Shown: positions 43,857 to 56,600, numbered from the stretch's first letter. The stretch: 64,000 nucleotides of DNA from Sanderia malayensis (GCA_013076295.1 RQOL01000616.1:2604001-2668000), one strand, 5' to 3'. The notes: generated from the letters alone by a model not told the origin. Numbers and translations are program-made.

Positions 43857-45866
43857 ATGTCTTTAAAAGCGCTAGTTGGCCAGCGAATTATCAACGACGT
43901 TATAAAGAGCGTCAAAGTTTCTGGAGAATGGAAAGCATTGGTTGTCGACCATCTTGCAATGCGCGTTATATCGTCTTGCTGTCGTATGCATGATATCATG
44001 ATGGAGGGGATAACAATTGTTGAAGATTTGAATAAAGGACGAGAATCCTTGCCTTTGGAAGCGATTTATTTTATAACTCCTACGGAGAAATCAATCGATA
44101 AAGTATTGGACGATTTCAAGGATGCTGCCGATCTACGGTTTGTTGTTCAAAATTATTATTATTGTATAAATAATTAATTTTGTAATTGACCTCCAAATAT
44201 GCACAGGCAGGCAGGATCTTTCCTGCTTTTGTTTCTGAATGGACCTTGACTATCAGCAATATTCAATAATATTCAAGCCACAAGCATCGTCCTAAAAAGC
44301 CCATCGTATTGCCACTCTATTGTATTAATATGATCTTCTTTATTACTCTTCTTCTTCAGGTATACTGGTGCTCATATATTCTTCACTGAGACATGCCCTC
44401 CCGAGCTGTTTGAGAAGCTCGGCAGTCCAAAAGGTTTTTTATCAAGAAAGATAAGAACATTGAAAGAAGTGAACATCTCATTCATGCCGATTGAAGCTCA
44501 GGTATTCTCTCTTGATGCTCCAAATGCATTTCACGAGCTCTTCAGTGCATCTGTTCCAGAGGGAAACCGATCCAAAATGGCTGAAGTTGTTGCCGAGCAG
44601 CTGGCCACAGTTTGTGCCACACTTGGTGAAAATCCATCAATCCGTTACCACCAAAGCTCATCAAGTGCCGCTTACGTTGCACATGCATTGTTGAATAGGT
44701 TGACCGCATTTACAGCTGATGATCCATCCTTTGGTGAAGGTGTGAACAAACAACACTCACAACTGATCATCCTTGATAGAGGATTCGATTGCATTTCGCC
44801 ATTGCTTCATGAATTGACGTATCAAGCAATGGCCTATGATTTGCTTGATATTCAAAAAGATGTTTATCGTTACGAGGAAAAGACTGGAGGCGAGTATCAA
44901 CAGAAGGAAGTCATTCTTGATGAAAATGATGAAATTTGGAAACGTTTGAGACACAAGCACATCGCATTGGTGTCTAAAGAGATTACCAAGTTATTCAAAG
45001 ATTTTCAAGATAAAAAGAAAGTTGCCATTCCTGGCAAAGAAAAAGACCAAGTCAGCATTAAAGATTTGCATTTGATCATGAAGAAACTTCCACAATATCA
45101 GAAAGAATTGAACAAGTACAGGCTTCACTTGTACTTGGCTGATGACTGCATGTCGCATTATAACAAAGCACAGATTGAGAAGTTGTGCTTTGTTGAGCAG
45201 GATTTTGCAACTGGATTTGATAAAGATGGAGAAAAGGTTAGAGATCTAATGAGAGCCATTGTTCCAGTTCTGCTTGACAAGGACACTTCGGAATATAACA
45301 AGATCAGGGTGATAATTTTATTGGCAATCGTCATGCAAGGTCTGAGTGAAGAAAACATGACAAAATTGATGGAACATGCAAGGATCTCAGATCCTGAAAA
45401 GGTCACGCTTCGTAACATGGAACATCTTGGCGTCTCTATCATCCAAGAACATACCAAAAAGAAGCCACTGCCATCAAGAAAAGTCAGACAAGAAACACAC
45501 TTTACTACATCAAGATATGTTCCATATATTAAGGATATCATGGAAGATGCAGCTGATAATAAACTGGATGTAAAACAGTTTCCATATTTGTCAGCAAGAG
45601 ACACAGGCAGTATTGGTGTATCTGGTGTCACTTCTGCAAGACGTGGTAATTTTGGCAATTGGCACAAGGACAAGAACCAGACTGAGACAATAAGTGGACC
45701 ACGTTTAATCATCTTCATTCTTGGCGGTATGTGCTATTCTGAGACCCGTTCCGCTTATGAAGTTACAGAAGCATACAAAGATACAACAAAGAATTGGGAA
45801 TGTATCATCGGAAGTACAGAGCTGATAACACCAGATAATCTGCTGGTTAGATTGAGGGGTCTTTAA
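43857..45866 (+). CDS. STXBP1: Munc18 / syntaxin-binding protein (Sec1 family)
   Basis: Two exons, 43857-44137 and 44360-45866, joined in phase 2 (595 aa; family 590-605). Sec1/Munc18 features in order: start [53 protein letters not shown], the domain 2 block [20 protein letters not shown] (about residue 240), MPQ-like [36 protein letters not shown], and the C-terminal block ending in [11 protein letters not shown]. It binds syntaxin and SNARE bundles in vesicle fusion at the plasma membrane. Similarity appears closest to STXBP1-3 rather than Sly1 or Vps45; paralogue not assigned. Vertebrate genes have about 19 exons, whereas here 1.5 kb of coding sequence is a single exon, unlike the finely split neighbours. 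Confidence 0.95.
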
Positions 45867-46390
45867 ATCAATCAAGGTATGTGTCAATTTTATTATTTTT
45901 TGCTCTATTGCACTGTAATATATCTACTTGAGGCATTACAGTAATTACTTAAGTACCTGTCCCTATTTATCATGAAAATTTTTATATTTTTAAGGGAAAC
46001 CTTGTTTGGAGCTGCACTGTCTGCAAATCATTGTTGGATTTTGAGGAGGAAGAAGTTTAAAATTTGTTTCTATTTAGAATTTAAATTTATTTTTTAGAGT
46101 TAAATTTATTTTTCACATATAAGAAACTTCAAATGCACAGTAGTTTACTGTCATTTCAGTTGCACATAGACAGACATTACCAGAATCATTTTGTTCTAAT
46201 ATTTACATATGGATTCATTCTTGAATAATCAAGTTTAAACATATTTCTAACACAATCAGCCTTGTCTCTGTTGGGCATTATCTCAGAGAATTTTGGCGTA
46301 GTTATGCAAAATCAATTTTCCTCAGAAGAAAATTGCACCTTGTAACTCCTTTGAAAATGTATATCTTGTGATCTGAGTTTGATTTAGACA

Positions 46391-46396
46391 AATAAA
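46391..46396 (+). terminator. Candidate polyadenylation signal of the STXBP-like gene
   Basis: AATAAA 525 bases after the stop codon. A possible 3' UTR intron (donor near 45876, acceptor near 45993) was noticed but cannot be confirmed. Confidence 0.4.
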
Positions 46397-46431
46397 TTTA
46401 TGCAAACAAGTTTTTGAAATGATTTTGTTAA

Positions 46432-46437
46432 TTTATT
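46432..46437 (-). terminator. Candidate polyadenylation signal of the FGF-like gene
   Basis: TTTATT on the plus strand (AATAAA on the minus strand), about 350 bases past the FGF-like stop codon and only about 40 bases from the opposing signal of the STXBP-like gene. The two convergent 3' UTRs may overlap. Confidence 0.35.
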
Positions 46438-46785
46438 AATTATATACGGACATATCAGGCTTTATATTTGCTCTGTTATGATGTTTCTAATTCCAAAAGT
46501 TACTAGGTTATTTTCGTAAATAAGTTGTTGGTTATAGATAGGCTGGACATTAAGAATTGAGCGAAGCAGTTCACCATTTTTTGCTTCATGTCGATTAACA
46601 AGAGCTTAAATTTGTAATTCTGAATTGACCAATCACACCACAGAATTGATAGTACGTCATTAAAAGGCTGGAAACTGATTGGATGGTTTTGAAACGCGAT
46701 TTATGACTGAATTTGAACTCTCTTGTTTGATGATAAATAATCAATTACTTGAATTTGAAATTTCATATTCATCTCATACTAAATC

Positions 46786-47866
46786 CTAATTTACGAGTAG
46801 TTGCCAAAAGAACTGGCAAGATTTAGTAGGAATACCAAAGAAATCTTTCATTTCCAGCGATCCATCTTCAAGCACATGAAGACATTTCGGCCTACCTTCT
46901 TCAATGGATTTGAAACTTCCATATACATTGAAAAAATCTTTTGTAAATAGCTCTAGGAAGACGCACTGATAATTTTCAACTTTCTGAAATAGAATTAAAA
47001 AACAAATCGTTTTATTGCAATCATCAGTAAATGCACTAGATGGTGGACGAGATAAACACTTTGAATTGGACAGATGTAGTAAAGCAAATGGAATATATTG
47101 GGTGATTCTGATTGTGGATATTAGAGAGTTCTTACCGATGTACAGACATTACCATGATGGTCAACTGCTAAATATGCCTCGGCTTTGTCTCCCCAAATTG
47201 TTAGCATATCAGCACCAATTGACAATACGCGAAGAAGTGCTGAAATTCATATTAAAATATATTGTTGTTTTTTTAGAATATTGTAACATTTTCTGAGACC
47301 GTTGTTTATCAGGCATGTTGCAGTTTTTTCAAGCGAAGTTTGTGAATTGCCCCATTCTAATTGCAAACCCATATATCATACATCTATTTCAATTGTCGAG
47401 TAGCTGGATCACAGATTACTAACTGGATTTTAGATTACTTATTGAACCATGGATTATTTAGCGAATCGTGAATTCCTGACTGGACCGCGGATTACTAATT
47501 GGATCATGGATTACTTATCATGGGTTATCATGGGAATCATAGATTACTTACTGAAAGGACTGTGGCTGTTTTCTGTGCCTTGTACACAACCTCCATCATT
47601 TATTTCAAGGTAATACCCGTCATGTGACACGAGCCGACGAGAACGAGTGTACTGTGCAAGTTTTTTTCTGATCTACACAAATAAAACATGATCAAAAAGA
47701 GCGATTTGATAGCACCCGATAGTTTTAGCCTCTTTTGGGTGAGACATAACAACCTCTTTTTGAGATCAGCCTCAACAAATCAATTATAGAATCATACAAA
47801 TTTCCAGAGAACACATATCTGGGCGAATCTTACATATGACCTCAAAACACACCAAGCTATTTTCAT
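46786..47866 (-). CDS. FGF: Divergent fibroblast growth factor (FGF-like) gene, four short exons
   Basis: Minus-strand exons, 5' to 3': 47866-47834 (tentative), 47672-47552, 47239-47136, 46983-46786; 151 aa. The core reads as a beta-trefoil FGF: RSRRLVSHDGYYLEINDGG (family RRLYCRNGGYFLRIHPDG), IWGDKAEAYLAVDHHGNV (family IKG..TG.YLAMD..G.L), YQCVFLELFTKDFFNVYGS (family ECLFLE.LEENHYNTY.S), LEDGSLEMKDFFG and TKSCQFF. The middle exon is exactly 104 bases with a phase-1 start and phase-0 end, the conserved size and phases of the middle core exon of vertebrate FGF genes. The last exon starts, as in the family, just before the conserved Cys. No signal peptide is seen if the first 11-residue exon is right, which would resemble FGF1/9/11-type ligands, but the 5' end could lie further out. 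Subfamily not assigned. Confidence 0.82.
47404..47551. repeat. Degenerate ~20-base tandem repeat abutting an FGF-like splice donor
   Basis: About seven units of the type CTGGATCATGGATTACTTA. The last unit ends at the minus-strand 5' splice site of the FGF-like core exon, so the donor's intronic side GTAAGTAATCT is itself a repeat-unit sequence. Several other units resemble weak donors in the same orientation. Confidence 0.6.
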
Positions 47867-49432
47867 TATTTATTCTCAAAATGATCTCGGCTGAAGTAAA
47901 TTATGGAATATTCAATCATGCACACGTGTGTTTTATTTTCCATTTGAAATTCCATTATATATTTAATAAATCCATTAATGTGAACATTATTTGCCTCAAT
48001 ATGATTGATATTGACCGAGGTTTAAAATAGCTTGAAGAAGCCCTCGTTGGCATTATTCTTTTCTTTGCTTTGCAATTATTGTGATACTGCTGGTTTTAAT
48101 TTGGTCTACAAAGAGTATTTTAGACAGCGCAAAGAACGTAATTTGCGAGTTCATATTTTTTCCAATTTTAAAGTTTCTCAAGGACTTTAATTTTCTATTT
48201 TAGGATGGTCAAAAGTTTTAGAAACGTTAATACTAGGCTCGAGAAATAGGAGTCCATTGTCTTTAGTTTTTGTACGGTATAGCGGTATTGTCTCGGTCGA
48301 AAATTGTATTAATTTTTGTTTGAACAATATCATAATTTTCATTTTCCTCTGATCCAAGTTTCTTATAAAATTGACGTGTATTTGGTAAATGAATAAATAA
48401 ATAAATGACGGAAAGAAGCTTGATGTATATATAGGAGAGTTTTAGAATTTCGATAGTATTGGTTCGAGGCTTTCAAAGCAACACCCAGAAACATTTCACA
48501 AATATGCCTAAATTAGGCAAGTTCGCGTTATCATAAAATACCTTCTGTGTTGTTCTATCTTCACTTTCAGCCATAACGTGCAGCTAATCTGTGCAGCAGC
48601 TATCTTGGATTTTATTTCTAGATTATTTCGTGCCCTCTCATGATTTTTGTCAACATCAAGATTCACACAGCTGTTTGTTGAAACTTTAACGACAAAATGT
48701 CAGAATATGTTAAGCAGATAGGATTATTTTACAAAATGCAAATTTATTTCTTTTTTATTCAAATGAAAATATGAATTATTCAAACTGAAGTTCACGACCC
48801 TTTGAGGGCCTACATATTATATGAACAAAACAGTGAAGAATTGTCACAATACAGTTAATAATGTTGATCTCATTCCATCGATCACATCTCAGATTAATGT
48901 CCATCTTGAATGTATAATATCCTTTTTATCTTTTTTATTCGCTTAGATTAGTCTGCAAGTCTAACATCTTCAGAATCATTTTTTCAAGTGAAAATTCTCT
49001 ACATATTTTGAAAGTGGCACCACAGTATACATACTGTCCTGGAACATTTTTGAAAATTTTGTACTCATCCTTAACCCCCACCCCCTCCGAATGGGTTAAC
49101 ACACCCTTTTAGGCCCCCAATCATTTGGAAATGGTAAAATTCTCAAAGATTATTTGAAACAAACTATGCACTTAAGTATGTATACTTATTAGAGCGAAGA
49201 ATGGTTTGTGGGTTTGTGAAGGTACAAGATGGCCTAACCATGGATAAAGTATAACTAATTATTTATTAATACTTTCTTGTGATCGAGTTTTTTCTTCAAA
49301 TAACAACCTCATTTTTATGCATTTGCTATGATTTTAAATGAAACTATTTCTAAATGGAGGAGCTATTTTCAATTGCTCATCAAGACATGAGATTCATTTT
49401 TTAGCGAAATAAAATGTTAGCATGGTTGTGTG
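47867..49432. other. Divergent intergenic region FGF-like / carbonic anhydrase
   Basis: About 1.6 kb of AT-rich DNA that should contain both promoters and possibly a further 5' exon of the FGF-like gene. No coding block with recognisable motifs was found. Confidence 0.45.
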
Positions 49433-52400
49433 ATGGATTGGAAAATAATGTTTCGTTTTTTATCAATTCTCGCGTTATTGAATCTTGTAAATGGTGAGTT
49501 TGACCCATGAATTTTCAATCAGCTATATTTTTAAACATCTTCTATTTCTATTCTCTGACTGAAGCAATATTTGCATCAATTTAAGCATTTGAAAATACAG
49601 TAACATCTTGAAGTCACTTAGGCCCATGCACAACCTGCACCATGATATGGAAAACCAAAGTAGTTGCTTTCTAAACAATTATTTTCTTTCAACCATGTCA
49701 TTTTTTTTAGCTTTTCCGCGGCACCAAATGAGATCTTTAACAGCAAAAGATCCCACAATGCAAAGCGGAAACAACAGTCCTTCCCATGCTGCAACAGCTG
49801 ATTTTATCGACAACAGTAACTTGATGCAAAATCTGAAACACCTGTCCAGTGATAAACTTAAATCACTTTTAAAGTTCATCAACAATAATAATAATGAAGA
49901 AGAAGATAAGGAGAATGAAAATGTTTATAGTCACAACAATAATGATCATATTGGAGGAGATGAAATGAAAGCAATAGATAACGAAGGAAACGAAGGGTAT
50001 GGAGAGAAGCAAAATAAGAGTCCTGATATTTCAGAAAGAAAGCTGTCGTTCCACAGATTAGCTCATGGTGCATCATTAATGAAAGATACTGACATGAGCG
50101 ATATGTCCAATGACTCGATGGATAAGAGTACGCTCGTTGCACAAAATATGGAACAGAGAAATGCAGATGATATCAAAGAAATGAATAAACCATTGAAAAA
50201 TATTTTGATTCACGCGTTTGAAGGGACTGGTGATAATGGTTATGATGATGATGATGATCGATTGGCAAGTGAGAATGGTCGGGGATCATCAAAAAGCGAA
50301 AATATTATAGGCAGTGTGAGAACAAACGACGTTGTTGATAAAAATGAAGACAACCATGAAGACATCTTTGCCGATGCTGAAGTTGATAAAGAAAAGGAAA
50401 TTAATACACCAAACAAAACAGCAAGTAAAATGAAATTAATTAATCTGGATGAGCCCAAAGAAACGTCAAATAATAAAGAACTTGGTCACAATGACGTAAG
50501 TGCGGTACACCTCAATGACGTCAAAGAAAATCAGCATGAAGGCGGGGGTGAAACAACGTCCGATTTGCTCAGGTTACAGCCACTCAGGCGAAGAAAGAAC
50601 AGAAATTCACATTATCGGAAACGAAATAAAGAGAAATTGCCATCAAAGATAATAGAGGAAATCAACGATGCTATGATAAAGAATACGCGGGAGTCCGGGG
50701 ATAGGAGTGGGTCTATTCAAGATGGTAGCCCAAGCACTTCATTTCAAGATGGTAGCTTGCTTTTATCTTCTGAAGATGATAAACAAAATTCCTTGATTCA
50801 AGATTGTACCAAACCCACGGAAAGTAAAGAGCCCGAGTTATCGAACGGTACAACTCTACTGTCTCATAATGAAAAAGAGATTGATCCGTTAAAACGAGGT
50901 TGTCGTCCACAGTTCTCGTTTTCATACAATCCTGAGTCACCAATCGGTATGATTTTCATCTTGTTGCATTGTTCTCCTTTGGCTTTGGAAAACCATCCTT
51001 GAATGCCCGTAAATGCATTTAGGGACATGTTTGGCAAATCGTTTCTTTATCATTTGTTAGTCCAGTTTACCTACCCAAATCTGATTTAATTCATTATTGT
51101 TTCAGGTCCTGAAATGTGGAAAGTGCTTCACACTGATTGGACGTGTCAAGGCAGAAAACAATCACCAATCGACATCAGAACAGACCACGTGACAAACACG
51201 ACTGTTGTCAAGAACATCGTCATGCAAGTTGAGCCTGCAGGGCATCCGATCAGCGGTGTACTTCGCAACAACGGACATGCGCCAACGCTATCACTATCGA
51301 GCAGTGTGTCCGTGCGTTTAATTGGTGGAAATTTGTTGAATGACTATTACTTGAAACAACTTCACTTCCATTTTGGTTGCACCAATTCGCGCGGATCAGA
51401 GCATGAAATAGACGGTCAGAAATATCCTTCAGAGGTTATTTTTAATCTTCTTTTATCATAACGTACATCATTATTGAATGATGGCACGCCCACTAATTTA
51501 TGCGTAGATTATCGGCTTAATGAATGCGTTTTGCAAAGACTTCCCAGCTTGCAAAATATGAAAAAATGAAATTGGTAATAGAATTCCTTGATGCAGCCAT
51601 TTATCATACACCCATCCTCGTTTTCAGTTGCATCTCGTTTTCTGGGATAAAAACACATTCGAATCATTCGCTTTGGCAGCGAAATCAGATCGAGGCATTG
51701 TTGTTGTTGCTGTCTTGTTCCAGGTAATCACCATCATTAGTATCATCTGTAATATAACTGTAATTATCATCACAGTAACATGATATTTAATGCTTTTTAC
51801 ATGATCTTACTGTGTATATTTCTTTTTTATTTTGAAGCGTTCACTTGTTCCTTCTGTTGAAGCTGAGAAGACGCCACTTTCCCAGATCACCCAAATCCTC
51901 AAAAAGATTCCCGATGAAGGTCTTTCTCCCTCCCACTTTCCTCCCTCCGAACTATCTTGTATTGTGTCTCAATACAGTTCGTTAAGGAAGCAGTTCATTG
52001 ATTTTTATGTTCCATTTACCTCTTCATTTCAGGTGATTCTGTTCCAATAACAGAAATCTTTGATTTTCGTCTTGAAAAGTTAGTTCCCATGGGAATGAAT
52101 CTGGGTGAAGCTGCCAGATTTTTTACTTACGAAGGATCATTATCCACTCCTGGATGCTATGAATCCGTAACCTGGATTGTTTTCGATTTTCATCCGATTA
52201 TCACAGATTGCCAAGTTTGTATTGTCTTATGAATAATCCAACATTTGACTTTAGCCGAATAACCTTTACCATAGTCAATAGAATGTTCATTAACCTTTAC
52301 CCCCTTCCACATTCTGGTATAGTTGCAGTGTAGGGTACTTTGGTAGTGTATCCCACCTTTCTCGTGGATCACTTCAACCAACCAACACAGTACTTCATGT

Positions 52401-52599
52401 CATATGTTTGTGCATGAAATAGTAGTTGTCTTGTCATATTAACTGATAAACTCATATGAAATATTTGAATTTTCTTTTTCAGCTTGAAATGTTTCGAAAA
52501 TTGAAGTCAGCAAAGGTGAATTCAGATGGAACTATGTGTGATAATTTTCGACCAATTCAAAAGTCATACGGCAGAAGAATATTCAGTAACATCATCTAA
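49433..52599 (+). CDS. Secreted alpha-carbonic anhydrase with long acidic N-terminal extension
   Basis: Seven exons: 49433-49493, 49711-50946, 51106-51434, 51628-51723, 51838-51919, 52033-52214, 52483-52599 (700 aa; an ATG at 49448 would give 695). Residues 1-21 are a signal peptide. Residues 22-432, nearly all in one 1,236-base exon, are disordered and rich in Asn, Asp, Glu, Ser and Lys, with basic stretches such as RLQPLRRRKNRN. The carbonic anhydrase domain fills 433-700: QSPIDIRT, NNGHAPT (His64 proton shuttle), QLHFHFG (zinc ligands His94, His96), LHLVFW (His119), STPGCYESVTWIVF. CA2 Thr199 is Ser here. The Cys in WTCQGRKQSP and the Cys in TPGCYE match the disulfide of extracellular isoforms (CA IV, VI, IX, XII). 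The enzyme interconverts CO2 and bicarbonate; the acidic arm suggests ion or matrix binding, which is inference. Confidence 0.92.
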
Positions 52600-53646
52600 C
52601 AATGGCAAAGCTTAGGCCTATCAAATCTCTTCGAGTAATCCATTTATATAATTTAATATCCGATGTTATTTTAGATCTTGATAATTCTTTATCATGCCTC
52701 TTTGAGGTCCCCATTCCCTCGTTGACTGTTCCGTCAAGACCGATTCCATTGATTTAATTTTTGTGGTCAATGAATTGAATGATAGTTAGCAATAACTTCA
52801 TATATCATTTTATCCACCTCACAAAACATTGCATACTGAACGTCATGCGAAGAGTCCTTTTGAAAGTATGACGTCACTAATGGGGTTTCCAATGTTTATT
52901 TCCTCGCATTTTCCTTATATGTAGATAATAACAGATGAATTCGTAGCATTTTTAATGTTGTAGTAATTGGATATAATCTGGCATGATTTAAAAAGCTTAT
53001 AACGTAATTCCCACGAATCTCTTTCTTTTGTCCTTTCAAATATTTCTGCACAGAATAACGAAATAATTGAACAAATATTTTGACCAATTTTGGCTCCCAT
53101 CTCCAAGACTGCGAGATTAGGAGTTTTATGCAACGAATGTTACCCGATAAAAAGTTTTGAAATGCATGAAACTTGGCTAAAAAAAGTAATTGAAGTAAAA
53201 ATAGAAATGGGGCTTCCCCAATTTGGAAGGATTACCCTTCAGCTGAAAACATTGTGAACAATACGCATGCGCATTGTTTTGAATGCGCAGGAAATTAATT
53301 TTCCATCATTCGACTGTGATGAAGACATGGCGAAGAGAAATATCTTGCAAGGAGACTTTTTGTAATAAAACGCCATTTAACTTTATCAAAATGTAATCAT
53401 ATGTTGCATTATTGTTTATAACAGTCCTGGTATGGACATCTGCCAATCTTTGGTGGGACGTTATCCGCTGTTAGTCATAAAGATACAGTCTTGAAGAAGG
53501 GAAAGAAAAGAAGCTTCGTTTGTCCATATATTCTCGAATGCCTTTTTAGTTGAAGACCAACTAAAGGTTGGAATAATTTCGAATTTAAAGCCTCGATTTA
53601 TTAAGTATAGCTTAAGTGTTTTGGGAGACCATTGTCAGCAACCGCG
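52600..53646. other. Intergenic region carbonic anhydrase to AFF-like gene
   Basis: About 1 kb. No coding exon, RNA gene or clear repeat. An AATAAA at 53364 is far from the carbonic anhydrase stop and may not be its signal. Confidence 0.45.
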
Positions 53647-56600
53647 ATGTCAAGTAAAGGGTAAGTGTTTTCCATTATTTTATTTTAGTTCTTTCTGTCA
53701 AATAAATGCGTCTCTCTTATTATCTTAGGGCATTGTCCTACAATGGCATGAGCTTTTCAAATAAAAACGCACATATCTTCCTCCCATGCACGCTGCAAAA
53801 CACTTAAAATTCAATTACGACAAGATATCATTTTAATACTAAAACTTCAACGTTTTTTCGCTGAACTTTCGAACATAGTCTTTCAGACAATGAAATCATT
53901 TTGAGAGCGCTTTTCAGGCCAGTTAGGGAAGCCAGCCTTCCATGTTTCATTTTGGCTTTCAGCTCTTTCATCTTGCTTGCTTTTGTTTTGCATAACGGTA
54001 AACTTGAAAACCGTAAAATAGTAAGAAAAGGGATAAATATTACACTTTAATCGACGCTGCTGCTACATTTATTTGTTTATTTAGCCACATTAAAATTAAA
54101 AGCTTAAATTTTGCGTTATCTTTACCAATAACAACTAATCGTTAACAGCTTTGGTTCATTCGACGAGTTATGAGCTAACACAAAATATGTTATTTGATAG
54201 TACATGATGGCGAATTTACTAACAGCCCAATGATATAGAAACATCTCGAATAATAATACGAAACCATTCAATAAAAGCAATATTTCAGAAAGCTGAATAA
54301 CTAAGTTATTTTGTTGTGTTTATTTAGCTGAAAAAAGGAAATATGGCTCAATTTTGTTTTCATGTCTTTTGAACCTATTCTGGACCCTACTAATCAAACA
54401 TTCCCCATTCTATATATTCTATATATTTGATGCTAAAATGTTGCATTAAACTGATGGAAATAAAAAAGGCCAGGGCCCATCTTGAATATAAACTCTAGAT
54501 CAGCAATGCACAACTTCTGAAGAGAGCTTTTTGACCCTTGAGCTGGTACCAGTTTTTTAGAATGTCTTGTTTTCTGTAGTCCAAAATATCTACCATTCCA
54601 ATTACATTTGTCTCTAATCAACAATAGAGCATATAATTACCAAGCTAAGAAGACATATCAGGATGTCATCATATTAATTATTTCAAAAGAAATTTGCTTT
54701 TATGTTTAAAATTTCCAAATTGTAATAGCTCCATCATAATGGTCATATTATAGAAATAATAAAAATACTTAATAAATAAACTAACATTAATCATTGTTAT
54801 TCATACCTACTCAATCATTATTAGTTTTTTATTAATGTCTAGTCGTGTTACATTAATATTAACACACGTTTCAATGCTCCAAGATTAAATGGACCCATTT
54901 TATTTCATCATTATTTGAAATAGGTTAGATTCCCTAGTTTCAATGTTCATGGCCTAAAAACTAGACTGACTCACTTAAAGTTATTTGTTCATTATTGTCA
55001 ATGTTTTGTTTTCCTTAGAATAGCTTTTGGTCACATCTTCCTGGTGCAATTGTATTGTGTCCAAATGCAAAATTGACAATGTTGAAAAACAAAACAAGAA
55101 AAGTTAGAAATAACAAAAACAAAATAATAGTTTTAAAAGGTGTTCAAAGTGTCCTCCCCCCTGTTCAATAAATGTTTGCAGTCTTTCTGGGGCCAAGTAT
55201 TAATTATTTTCATAATTTTTCGTTGGCGATGAACCCGTGTCCGTTCAATAGCTTAACCCAATGGTGCAGTATTATGTATGTTATTCTCAGACCAATAAAA
55301 AAGTTTTTGTTAGGAAATTCACAAGAAATGATTCTCTTTCTTTTCCAACCTTTCTAAATTTGCAAATTTTGGATGAAATGTTTATTTTCTTGTGATATTT
55401 TGGGCATATTGCTTTCCTCTGAACAATTTGAAAATGATATTGCTCTTCCAACATGGTCAATTCTCATACATTAAATGTCATAACAGCAGGTTTAATGACT
55501 AGAAATTTTAAAATTACAATTGCTCCAAAATGACAGAACATAAATACAAAATATTTTTACACAAGATGTCTTTTTAATTGAATATTATATGGCAGAAATT
55601 TGCAACAAATTGTTCATAAGATGCTTTTCCTAAAAAAATATTTTGTTTAAGGGGGGTACTTTTTTTGGCCCACCCTATATACATAAATCAAAACAAATTG
55701 TCAGCAGAACTCGAAGAATATTAAGCAATTCATAGTTAAATTATATTATGAAACATAATTTATAAATCTGAAATACATGACATGAAGTTCAAATGAAGTC
55801 ACACTGATTTTTAAAACTTGATTATTACAACCCAGTTACTGACCATTCAAATGGCCTTTTTGTTACTAATAGGTTTGGTTTACTGATGTAAATTGATTTC
55901 ACAAAATATTGCAGCTGTTTTACTGGCTCATGTAATATAAAATTGAAAATTTGCATTGGTTGGATATTGCATGTCATGTGTTCACATTCAATGGCTGTAT
56001 TGTGTATTGTTGATAGCAAATATGTTTTGTATGAACTGAGCATTCAAGCACTTGGTACGAGTTTTGTTTGTAAAATAGACAAAAGGCCATGAGAGAATGC
56101 ACACATTTTCATTAAAACTCTAATGCTATCATTGATTGATAATAACATCTTTTATTCGTCTCATCGTGTATCCATGATTTAGACACGAATGAAATTCTCC
56201 AAAATCCAAAATTGAACTTCTGTGTTCTTTATTTGGCAGCAGCGCAAAAAGAAATTTGCAAAACTTGAAAGCAAATATTTTTACAAATCCTTCGCTTGAA
56301 AGTTGTAAGAGCTCCCGGTAGTATATTTCTGCGCTAAGAATTTAAGCTATTTTGTCAATTTGATACTTTGTATTTGTGTATCTTTTTTCGTTATGATGTT
56401 TGATTTGTAAATATAAATTTAGGCAGAATGAAGAAGTCGGGTAAACCCAGACAAACAAACATTTGTGAAAATGTTTCTTATCTGATTGAAAATAATCGAA
56501 TTCAAAGAAGTGCGATTATCCAATTCTATCCTCATTTACGTCATCGTGTATCTACAAATTGATTGGCTGCCTGGTATTGAAATCAACCAATCACCTTGCA

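Noticed and set aside
45158..45718. 186-codon minus-strand open frame
   Set aside because: Lies entirely antisense to the strongly supported Munc18 exon and shows no motif.
49879..50458. Minus-strand frames under the carbonic anhydrase extension
   Set aside because: Low-complexity GAT/AAT codons on the plus strand give Ile/Leu/Ser-rich antisense frames; the plus-strand frame is phase-linked to the signal peptide and CA exons.
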